Origin: Alphaproteobacteria bacterium
GTDB taxonomy: Bacteria; Pseudomonadota; Alphaproteobacteria; ATCC43930; CGMCC-115725
DNA: 6,716 bases
Direction: 5' to 3'
Assembly: GCA_030039975.1 (NCBI GenBank)
Contig: JASHUO010000005.1
Span: 1-6,716, forward strand
The notes under the pieces: generated by a model
Database searches by the model: none
Told to the model about the DNA's origin: nothing
Seen by the model: only the letters and a program-made list of their open reading frames with translations
Program-made: the position numbers and the translations under genes
Part shown: piece after piece, positions 1 to 5,350 of the stretch
Layout of the letters: each line of letters starts with the position of its first letter
How positions within the stretch are numbered: the first letter of the stretch is position 1

Positions 1-1399
1 CGCATTCGGCAATGGCGGGGTGGTAGGCCAGCGTGTTCTCGACCTCGGCGCTGAAGATCTTGTAGCCGCCGCGGTTGATCATGTCCTTCACCCGGTCGAA
101 AACCCGCAGGAAGCCCTCGGCATCGAGCGCGCCGATATCGCCCGAATGCCAGAAGCCGTCGCTGAAGCTCGCCGCGTTGGCCTCGGGCTTTCCCCAATAG
201 CCCTTCACCACCATCGGACCGCGGATCCAGATCTCGCCCGGCGCGCCGGGCGGCAGGTCGCGGCCGGCTTCGTCGACGATCCGCACCTCGCCACAGGGCA
301 CCACTTGACCGACACTGTCGGGATGCGCCGCGGTCTCGCCGAGCGGCATCAGCGTCGTCGGCGATGTCGTCTCGGTCGCGCCATAAGCGTTGCTGAGCGA
401 GAGACGCGGCAGCTTCGCGGCGAGGCCGGCGATCGTCGCCTCGGGCATCGGCGCACCGCCGAAGGAACCGACGCGCCAGGCGGAGAGATCGAAGCGCTCG
501 AACTCCGGATCCATCAGGCAGAGGATGTACATCGCCGGCACCATGCAGGTGAAGGTGATGCGCTCGCGCGCGGCAAGCTCGAGAAATCCGCGCGCCGTGA
601 AGCTGCGCAGGATCACGGTGGGGCCGCCGCAGGCGAGCGCGGTGATGAAGATCGCCACGGTCCCCGTCACATGCGCGGCCGGCACGGCCAGCATCAAACG
701 GTCGCCGGGCACAAGCCCCATGCAGCGGGTGAAATGGATGGCCGAGTGGACGATGTTGAGATGGCTCAGCATCGCGCCTTTGGGCTTCCCGGTCGTGCCC
801 GAGGTGTAGAGGATGGTGGCGGTATCCTCTTCGCCGATGCGGATCTCGGGCGGCGGCGCCGGGGCGAGGAAAGCGGCAACCGGCTCCGCACCGGGGATCG
901 GCGCGCCGAGGACGATGCGCAACCGGAGCGCCGGGACCGCAGAGGGCGCGGGGACGTTCGCGGCGAACTCGCTGTCGAAGATCAGCGCCGCAGCGCCGCT
1001 GTCGTTGAGGAGATATTCGAGCTCAGGACCTTTCTGGCGCGTCCCGATCGGCATCGAGATCGCGCCGAGCCGCGCGCAAGCGAGGAGAACGACGAGAAAC
1101 TCCGGGCAATTGCCGAGCAGCATGGCGACGCGCTCGCCCGGCCCGACGCCGCGCGCCGCAAGATTGCCGGCCATCGCGTCGACGAGGCCGTCAAGCTCGG
1201 CGTAGCTGAGGCGCTGCTCGCCGGCGATCAAGGCCTCCTCGCCGCTGCGGCGCGCGACGCTGGCGCGGAAGAGCGCGTCGACCGTCGCCGGCCGCTCGCT
1301 GAAGCAGCGGAAGGCACGGCTGTCGAAATGGCGCTCGAGACGGAGATCGCCGCCCGGTCCGGCAGCGGGCCAGAAGCGGTCTTGGAGCATGGTTCTCAT
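1..1399 (-). CDS. Acyl-CoA synthetase (AMP-dependent synthetase/ligase), 3' end beyond window
   Basis: Class I adenylate-forming enzyme: it would activate a carboxylic acid with ATP to an acyl-AMP and then form the CoA thioester in the cytoplasm. My translation of the minus strand shows the family motifs in order: the P-loop YTSGTTGKPKG at residues 198-208, FGGAPMPE near 315, NAYGATETT at 337-345, WHSGDI with the ribose-binding Asp421, and DRVKDMINRGGYK at 435-447 with the hinge region. The 466 visible residues stop shortly after that hinge, so roughly 50-90 C-terminal residues, including the catalytic A10 lysine, lie outside the window. I chose the ATG at 1399; ATGs at 1390 and 1426 are in frame, and none has a convincing Shine-Dalgarno. 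The acid substrate cannot be read; medium- or long-chain fatty acids or aromatic acids are all possible. The gene is divergent from the isomerase-like gene, with only 25 bp between the chosen starts. Confidence 0.93.
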   Translation of the reverse strand, partial: MRTMLQDRFWPAAGPGGDLRLERHFDSRAFRCFSERPATVDALFRASVARRSGEEALIAGEQRLSYAELDGLVDAMAGNLAARGVGPGERVAMLLGNCPEFLVVLLACARLGAISMPIGTRQKGPELEYLLNDSGAAALIFDSEFAANVPAPSAVPALRLRIVLGAPIPGAEPVAAFLAPAPPPEIRIGEEDTATILYTSGTTGKPKGAMLSHLNIVHSAIHFTRCMGLVPGDRLMLAVPAAHVTGTVAIFITALACGGPTVILRSFTARGFLELAARERITFTCMVPAMYILCLMDPEFERFDLSAWRVGSFGGAPMPEATIAGLAAKLPRLSLSNAYGATETTSPTTLMPLGETAAHPDSVGQVVPCGEVRIVDEAGRDLPPGAPGEIWIRGPMVVKGYWGKPEANAASFSDGFWHSGDIGALDAEGFLRVFDRVKDMINRGGYKIFSAEVENTLAYHPAIAEC

Positions 1400-1424
1400 G
1401 GCGCGGCTAAGATAAGGTCTTGCC

Positions 1425-2072
1425 ATGGACGAAGCGAGCACCAAGCCGGCGGCGATCGAGTTCTGGTACGAGTTCGCCAGCCCTTATTCCTATGTCGCCG
1501 CCGGCCGTATCGAAGGTCTGGCGGCGGAGGAGCGGCTCGGGATCGACTGGCGGCCTTTCCTGCTCGGGCCGATCTTCAAAACGCGGACGAATGACCCCTC
1601 GCCTTTCCAGAACCCGAGCCCGGCGCAGCGCCGCTACCGTTGGCGCGACGTGCAGCGGCTTTGCGCCGCGTCCGGCCTGCCGCTGCGGATGCCACCGGCC
1701 TATCCGCGAAACGGCCTCCTCGCCGCCCGGGTCGCCTTGATCGCGATCGACGAGGGCTGGGGTCCGGCCTTCACCCGCGCGGCGTTCCATGCCAATTTCG
1801 CCGAGGATCGCGATATCGCCGCACCCGCGGTGATCGGCGCGCTCGTCGCCGCGCTCCGCCATGATGCCGCTGCCGTGCTCGACCGGGCCGCCAGCCCGGC
1901 GAACAAGGAGCGCCTCAAGGCGTCGGGCGAGGCCGCGATCCGGCGCAGCATCTTCGGCGCCCCGAGCTTCCTCGTCGGCGATGAGCTCTTCTGGGGGAAT
2001 GACCGGCTCGAGCAGGCCATCGCCTGGGCGCGGGCGCCCCTGGACCTGTCGCCGCTGACGAGCAGCGGCTGA
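1425..2072 (+). CDS. 2-hydroxychromene-2-carboxylate isomerase family protein (DsbA-fold, kappa-GST-like)
   Basis: A 215-residue thioredoxin/DsbA-fold protein, close to the usual 200-220 residues of the family. Near the N-terminus FASPYSYVA carries Ser19 where isomerases and kappa-class GSTs have the catalytic serine; there is no CxxC, so it is not a disulfide oxidoreductase. YPRNGLLAARVAL (93-105) matches the family's 'FPxNSxxAxR' segment. GAPSF (178-182) supplies the cis-proline that contacts glutathione, and the end has the characteristic 'VGDELFWGNDRLE'. Known members isomerise 2-hydroxychromene-2-carboxylate in naphthalene breakdown or act on glutathione conjugates; many are of unknown substrate. 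The start has AAGG at 1414-1417, 7 nt upstream. With a divergent acyl-CoA synthetase next door, a role in catabolism of an aromatic or xenobiotic acid is a reasonable inference but not shown. Confidence 0.9.
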   Translation: MDEASTKPAAIEFWYEFASPYSYVAAGRIEGLAAEERLGIDWRPFLLGPIFKTRTNDPSPFQNPSPAQRRYRWRDVQRLCAASGLPLRMPPAYPRNGLLAARVALIAIDEGWGPAFTRAAFHANFAEDRDIAAPAVIGALVAALRHDAAAVLDRAASPANKERLKASGEAAIRRSIFGAPSFLVGDELFWGNDRLEQAIAWARAPLDLSPLTSSG

Positions 2073-2092
2073 ACGGGCGCAGCGAAAAAAGG

Positions 2093-2121
2093 TTGTTCTC
2101 TTTTTGTTCTTACGCTAACCT
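2093..2121 (+). promoter_or_regulatory. Possible promoter for the micro-ORF
   Basis: TTGTTC at 2093-2098 is followed, after 17 nt, by TAACCT at 2116-2121. This gives the right spacing, a fair -35 and a poor -10 (3 of 6 matches). TTGTTC recurs at 2104-2109, 11 bp downstream, in a T-rich stretch unlike the surrounding GC-rich DNA; the second copy could instead pair with TTAGCT at 2127-2132. The pattern is suggestive only. Confidence 0.22.
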
Positions 2122-2149
2122 CCCTCTTAGCTCAGGGATGGAGGCGGGC

Positions 2150-2233
2150 ATGCAGGACAGAGGCTTGGATCGTCAAAGCGCGGTGCTGCTGGCGATCGCC
2201 TGGATTGCCGCTTTGTGGATGACGCTGACCTGA
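2150..2233 (+). CDS. Candidate 27-residue single-span membrane micropeptide
   Basis: A short frame that I do not recognise. After a charged head (MQDRGLDRQS) it reads a hydrophobic stretch of about 17 residues (AVLLAIAWIAALWMTLT) that runs to the stop codon, enough for one short transmembrane helix. The start is well marked: GGAGG at 2140-2144 lies exactly 5 nt before the ATG. An ATG at 2138 is in frame and would add four residues (MEAG), but it would bury that ribosome binding site inside the gene, so I prefer 2150. It stands alone between the isomerase-like gene and a hairpin at 2250-2271, with a weak candidate promoter upstream. It could be a small regulatory membrane peptide or a chance frame; the ribosome binding site plus hydrophobic design favours a real gene moderately. 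Confidence 0.45.
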   Translation: MQDRGLDRQSAVLLAIAWIAALWMTLT

Positions 2234-2249
2234 GTGGGAGGATGCGCTC

Positions 2250-2271
2250 CGTCCGCCCCATAGGGCGGGCG
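2250..2271. terminator. GC-rich hairpin between convergent genes
   Basis: A 9-bp stem (2250-2258 with 2263-2271, including one U-G pair) closes a CATA loop. It sits 16 nt after the micro-ORF stop and 10 nt beyond the stop of the leftward receiver gene, so it could serve as a shared terminator. Neither strand has a following T-tract, so an intrinsic terminator of the classical type is not assured. Confidence 0.4.
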
Positions 2272-2281
2272 TACCGGGGGT

Positions 2282-2713
2282 CTAGTGCTGCTGCAGCTCC
2301 GCCAGCGCGCGCTGCAGCGCGTTGAAGACCTGGCTCGGACGGAACGGCTTTTCGAGAAAGCCGAGGGGGCCCGCGGTCTTGGCGCGCTCCATGGTCTCCG
2401 GGTCGCAGATCCCGGAAAGAAAGATCGAGAGAACGTTGAACCGGCTGCGCATCAGCCGCGCGACCTCGATGCCGTCCATCGGGCCGGCCAGCTTGATATC
2501 GACGAGCGCGAGTTCGGGCCGCGTGTTGCTGGCGAGCGAAATGGCTTCCGGGCCCGAGGAGGCGATACCGGCTATGGCGAAGCCGGATTCCTCGAGCACT
2601 TCCTGGATGTAGCTTGCCACCAGGGCATCATCTTCGACGACGAGGATCGACACCGGACGCTTGAATTTGTCTTCCGGACTATCAGTTTTTACGTTGCTGG
2701 GGCTCGACACCAT
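2282..2713 (-). CDS. Stand-alone response regulator receiver (CheY-like)
   Basis: A 143-residue cytoplasmic protein consisting of one receiver domain (about residues 20-140) and no output domain. All phosphorylation residues are present: acidic pocket E27-D28-D29, phospho-acceptor Asp72 in LALVDIKL, Ser100 at the conserved Thr/Ser position, and Lys122 in LEKPF. The segment around 'ERAKTAGPLGFLEKPF' resembles receivers that accompany HWE/HisKA_2 or PAS-containing kinases, which often have 'A.GP.GYL.KPF' here. The first 20 residues are polar and probably disordered. The start at 2713 has only a weak GGCGG-like site 11 nt upstream. It is divergent from the OmpR-type regulator and kinase operon and could be a phosphate sink, a relay partner or a protein-protein switch; which kinase phosphorylates it is unknown. 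Confidence 0.93.
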   Translation of the reverse strand: MVSSPSNVKTDSPEDKFKRPVSILVVEDDALVASYIQEVLEESGFAIAGIASSGPEAISLASNTRPELALVDIKLAGPMDGIEVARLMRSRFNVLSIFLSGICDPETMERAKTAGPLGFLEKPFRPSQVFNALQRALAELQQH

Positions 2714-2867
2714 AAGCTACCGCCATGAACGGGCGGCCGTAGGCCGACCTCCAGGAAAGGACGCTTTTGCTAGAAACGATTTGGGGTGCGCGTGGTTCCT
2801 CATCTGGGACCCGCTCCTCTTTCGCGCGAGTTCCCCTATGGCTATGGTCCGTGACGGAGAAGGTGGG
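2714..2867. promoter_or_regulatory. Divergent intergenic control region between receiver and OmpR-type operon
   Basis: These 154 bp must hold the promoters for the leftward receiver gene and the rightward regulator-kinase operon unless transcription enters from further away. I see a short perfect inverted repeat, CGGCC-GTA-GGCCG (2734-2746), 21 bp from the receiver start, and a relatively AT-rich patch at 2761-2782. No convincing -35/-10 pair or tandem OmpR/PhoB-type direct repeat stands out by eye. Confidence 0.45.
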
Positions 2868-3542
2868 ATGAAGCTTCTCGTCATCGAGGACGACCGCGAG
2901 GCGGCGGCCTACATCGCCAAAGGCCTCTCTGAAAGCGGCTATGTCGTCGACCATGCCGCCGAGGGCCGCAACGGGCTGTTCATGGCGAGCTCGGGAAATT
3001 ACGACGCTCTCATCGTCGACCGGATGCTGCCCGGAATGGACGGGCTGGCGCTGATCGCCGCGCTGCGCGCCGCCGAGGTGCGCACGCCGGTGCTTATCCT
3101 GAGCGCGCTGGGCGCGGTGGATGACCGGGTGAAGGGCCTGCGCGCCGGCGGCGACGATTACCTCGTCAAGCCCTTTGCGTTTCGCGAGCTGCTGGCCCGG
3201 ATCGAGGCTTTGCTGCGCCGCGGCAGCGGCAACACCCAGACGACGCGGCTCAAGACCGGCGATCTCGAGATGGATCTGCTGACACGCGGGGTGACGCGTG
3301 CCGGCCAGGAGATCGAGCTGCTGCCGCGCGAATTCCGCCTGCTCGAATTCCTCATGCGCCATGCCGGGCAGGTGGTGACGCGCACCATGCTGCTGGAGAA
3401 TGTCTGGGATTATCACTTCGACCCGCAAACCAACGTCATCGACGTCCATGTGAGCCGGCTGCGGCAGAAGATCGACAAGGGCTTCACCAAGCCCCTGCTG
3501 CACACGGTGCGCGGCGCGGGTTATTGCCTGCGGGCGGATTAG
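2868..3542 (+). CDS. OmpR/PhoB-family DNA-binding response regulator
   Basis: A 224-residue regulator, the standard length for the family. The receiver domain (1-115) has E7-D8-D9, phospho-acceptor Asp51 in IVDRML, Ser79 and Lys101 in LVKPF. The winged-helix trans_reg_C domain (about 128-222) shows the typical elements: LLPREFRLLEFL, VVTRTMLLENVWDY, the recognition helix NVIDVHVSRLRQKID and the wing TVRGAGYCL. It should bind DNA as a phosphorylation-driven dimer. The frame stays open upstream to 2661 and has ATGs at 2838 and 2844. I chose 2868 because receivers begin with this 'MKLLVIEDD' and GGAGAAGG (2856-2863) is directly upstream. The kinase gene follows after 5 nt, so the two are co-transcribed. 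The style resembles CusR/QseB-like regulators, but targets cannot be named. Confidence 0.96.
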   Translation: MKLLVIEDDREAAAYIAKGLSESGYVVDHAAEGRNGLFMASSGNYDALIVDRMLPGMDGLALIAALRAAEVRTPVLILSALGAVDDRVKGLRAGGDDYLVKPFAFRELLARIEALLRRGSGNTQTTRLKTGDLEMDLLTRGVTRAGQEIELLPREFRLLEFLMRHAGQVVTRTMLLENVWDYHFDPQTNVIDVHVSRLRQKIDKGFTKPLLHTVRGAGYCLRAD

Positions 3543-3547
3543 GCGCC

Positions 3548-4954
3548 GTGAACCGCCTGCTGCGGACCAACGCGTTCCGGCTTGCCGCGCTCTATCTCCT
3601 GCTGTTCGTCGCCTCGGTGCTGGCGCTGCTGGCCTTCATCTATTTCTCGACCGCGGGCTTCATCGAGCGACAGACCGAAGCGACGATCGACGCGGAGATC
3701 ACCGGGCTGCGCGAGGAATATGGCGAGCGCGGGCTTTCCGGGCTTCTCGACATCATCCACACGCGCAGCACCGCGCCCGCGCCGCATGGCGATTCGACAC
3801 TTTATCTCGTCACCGATCCGGCGCTTCAGCCGCTCGCCGGCAATCTTTCCGCCTGGCCGCGCGCGGAGCAGATCCGGCCGGGCTGGATCCGCTTTCCGGT
3901 CGAGGTGCGGACGCGCCAGGGTACGGTCACGAGCTCGGCCATCGCCTCGGTCTTTGTGCTGCATGACGGCTTCCGGCTGCTGGTGGGGCGCGACCTGCGC
4001 GATGCCGAGGCCTTTCGCAGCCGCATCACGCGTACGCTCGCCTGGGCGGCGCTGCTCACCGTCGCTCTCGGCGTGGGTGGCGGTCTCTTCATGACCCGAC
4101 ACATGCTGAGCCGCGTCGAGGCAGTGAACCGCACCAGCGAGCGCATCATCCGCGGCGATCTCTCGCAACGCGTGCCGCTCAGCGGCAGCGGCGACGAATT
4201 CGATCAGCTCGCCGCCAACCTCAACGCCATGCTCGACCAGATCGAGCGGCTGATGCTGGGCATGCGCCAAGTCACCGATAATATCGCGCATGATCTGCGC
4301 ACGCCGCTGTCGCGGCTGCGCGCCAGGCTCGAGGTGACGCTGCTCGAGCGCCCCGACGCCCAGCGCTACGCCGATGCGCTGCGCGAGACGATCGCCGAGG
4401 CCGATCATTTGCTCGGCACCTTCAACGCGCTGTTGAGCATCGCCGAGGCGGAAGCCGGCTCGCGCCGCGAGACCATGGCGGTGGTCGATCTCGCCGAGAT
4501 CGCGCGCTCGGTGGCCGAGCTCTACGAGCCCGTCGCGGACGACAAGGGCCTTTCGCTTACCGTCGAGAGCGATGCCCTCATCGCCGTCCATGGCGATCGG
4601 CATCTGTTGTCGCAGGCGATCGCCAATCTGCTCGACAACGCGCTGAAATATACCCCCGCCGGCAAAGTGGCGCTGCGCGCCCATCGCCAGGGCGGCACGG
4701 CGCGCATCGAAGTTGCCGATAGCGGCCCTGGCGTCCCTGCGGACCGTCGCGAGGCGGTGTTCGACCGTTTCGTACGCCTCGAGGGCAGCCGCAGCACGCC
4801 AGGCAACGGCCTGGGTCTCAGTCTCGTGCGCGCCGTAGCGCGGCTGCATGGCGGCGACGCCTGGCTCGAGGACAACGAGCCGGGCCTCAAGGCGATGTTC
4901 ACCCTGCCGGTTGCGGACAGCCGCATCGTGCCGGCGACGCGCAACGCGGCGTAA
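3548..4954 (+). CDS. Membrane sensor histidine kinase (HAMP-HisKA-HATPase)
   Basis: A 468-residue kinase, presumably the partner of the preceding regulator. Order: short cytoplasmic tail; TM1 about 13-35; a periplasmic loop of about 125 residues (36-160) in which I recognise no PAS or Cache motif; TM2 about 162-183; HAMP 184-235; HisKA with phospho-acceptor His248 in IAHDLRTPL; ATPase domain with N-box IANLLDNALKYTP (358-370), G1 DSGPGVP (391-397), F-box VFDRFVRLE and G2 GNGLGLS (419-425). All catalytic residues are present. I chose GTG at 3548, 5 nt after the regulator stop, with AGG at 3541-3543. A TTG at 3524 in the same frame would add eight residues and overlap the regulator; it lacks a better ribosome site. 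The tail after the ATPase fold overlaps a leftward small gene. The stimulus cannot be inferred. Confidence 0.96.
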   Translation: MNRLLRTNAFRLAALYLLLFVASVLALLAFIYFSTAGFIERQTEATIDAEITGLREEYGERGLSGLLDIIHTRSTAPAPHGDSTLYLVTDPALQPLAGNLSAWPRAEQIRPGWIRFPVEVRTRQGTVTSSAIASVFVLHDGFRLLVGRDLRDAEAFRSRITRTLAWAALLTVALGVGGGLFMTRHMLSRVEAVNRTSERIIRGDLSQRVPLSGSGDEFDQLAANLNAMLDQIERLMLGMRQVTDNIAHDLRTPLSRLRARLEVTLLERPDAQRYADALRETIAEADHLLGTFNALLSIAEAEAGSRRETMAVVDLAEIARSVAELYEPVADDKGLSLTVESDALIAVHGDRHLLSQAIANLLDNALKYTPAGKVALRAHRQGGTARIEVADSGPGVPADRREAVFDRFVRLEGSRSTPGNGLGLSLVRAVARLHGGDAWLEDNEPGLKAMFTLPVADSRIVPATRNAA

Positions 4955-5117
4955 TCGCGGCGAAACGCTCGGCCGGAACCCGGCCGGCCATGTCGCTGAG
5001 CAGCGCGCGCAGCCCGGCGCGGTCGGTGCCGGCGCTCTTCGTCACCCAGCCCATCATATCGTCGGCGAGCAGCTCTTCGAGTTTCGGCTCGGCGCGCAGC
5101 AGCTTCGAGACACCCAT
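4899..5117 (-). CDS. Small unrecognised protein, antisense-overlapping the kinase 3' end
   Basis: A 72-residue frame that I do not recognise. Its start is strongly supported: CAGGAGAG lies 4-11 nt upstream of the ATG, an almost ideal ribosome binding site. Residues 1-54 look like real protein: an amphipathic, helix-prone stretch (SKLLRAEPKLEELLADDMM) followed by 'TDRAGLRALLSDMAGRV', predicted helical and soluble. Residues 55-72 overlap the last 56 bp of the convergent kinase gene and become Cys/Pro-rich (CASPARCGCPQP), as expected if that tail merely reads the kinase gene's opposite strand. I see no signal peptide or membrane span. The pattern loosely recalls short alphaproteobacterial hypothetical proteins with a 'D(R/E)..LR.LL' segment, but I cannot assign a family. 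Confidence 0.62.
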   Translation of the reverse strand: MGVSKLLRAEPKLEELLADDMMGWVTKSAGTDRAGLRALLSDMAGRVPAERFAAITPRCASPARCGCPQPAG

Positions 5118-5182
5118 CGCTCTCTCCTGAATCCCTGACGCGCGAAGCCTGCGGGCGAAGCTTGGCCGATTTGTGGCAACCG

Positions 5183-5213
5183 AAGGTTATTTTCTCGACA
5201 TTCCCGTAACCTT
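5183..5213. repeat. 7-bp inverted repeat, 17-bp spacer (possible operator)
   Basis: AAGGTTA (5183-5189) and TAACCTT (5207-5213) are perfect inverted copies separated by 17 bp, giving 24 bp between arm starts. The arms are AT-rich in a GC-rich genome. The site is 66 bp upstream of the leftward small gene's start and 137 bp upstream of the pentapeptide gene's start, positions where an operator could act. It could equally be chance. Confidence 0.35.
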
Positions 5214-5244
5214 GCAGCACATCGATGGCTCTCTCCCGGACCGC

Positions 5245-5271
5245 AAAATCGCTCGGATTTTAGCCAAATCC
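5245..5271. repeat. Two overlapping, mutually exclusive inverted repeats
   Basis: AAAATC-GCTCG-GATTTT (5245-5261) and GGATTT-TAGCC-AAATCC (5255-5271) are each perfect 6-bp stems with 5-nt loops. They share the central GATTT, so in RNA only one could form at a time. They lie 80-106 nt before the pentapeptide start codon. No gene covers them. Their function, if any, is unknown. Confidence 0.4.
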
Positions 5272-5350
5272 ATGGCGAAAGCGTTTGCCTGCCGATCCAT
5301 AAAACCTCACCTTTTCGGCTGGACCTTCGGGCAAATTTGGCGGGAGATCA

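Larger units (their letters stand above)
5118..5350. other. Noncoding region with inverted repeats, between divergent genes
   Basis: This 233-bp gap separates the leftward small gene from the rightward pentapeptide gene and is distinctly less GC-rich than its surroundings in 5170-5340. It should carry both promoters. A frame open from a GTG at 5173 runs through it but has no ribosome site and continues into the pentapeptide gene in the wrong frame. Three inverted repeats (listed separately) are its only clear structure; I could not find a convincing sigma-70 or ECF promoter by eye. Confidence 0.45.

Noticed and set aside
20..1594. Long plus-strand open frame (524 codons)
   Set aside because: It is antisense to the acyl-CoA synthetase, whose minus-strand translation contains every family motif. 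The plus-strand translation is Arg/Ala/Gly/His-rich with no recognisable domain, as expected from a high-GC shadow frame.
2661..2867. N-terminal extension of the OmpR-type regulator
   Set aside because: The frame is open but overlaps the opposite receiver gene's start, gives non-conserved sequence before the standard receiver N-terminus, and a good ribosome site sits right before 2868.
2682..3503. Minus-strand open frame (273 codons) opposite the OmpR-type regulator
   Set aside because: A shadow of the regulator gene; it also crosses the receiver gene start and has no ribosome site or domain.
3539..4849. Long minus-strand open frame (436 codons)
   Set aside because: It is antisense to the sensor kinase, has a low-complexity Arg/Ala/His/Gln composition and no motif. 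The kinase on the plus strand is beyond doubt.
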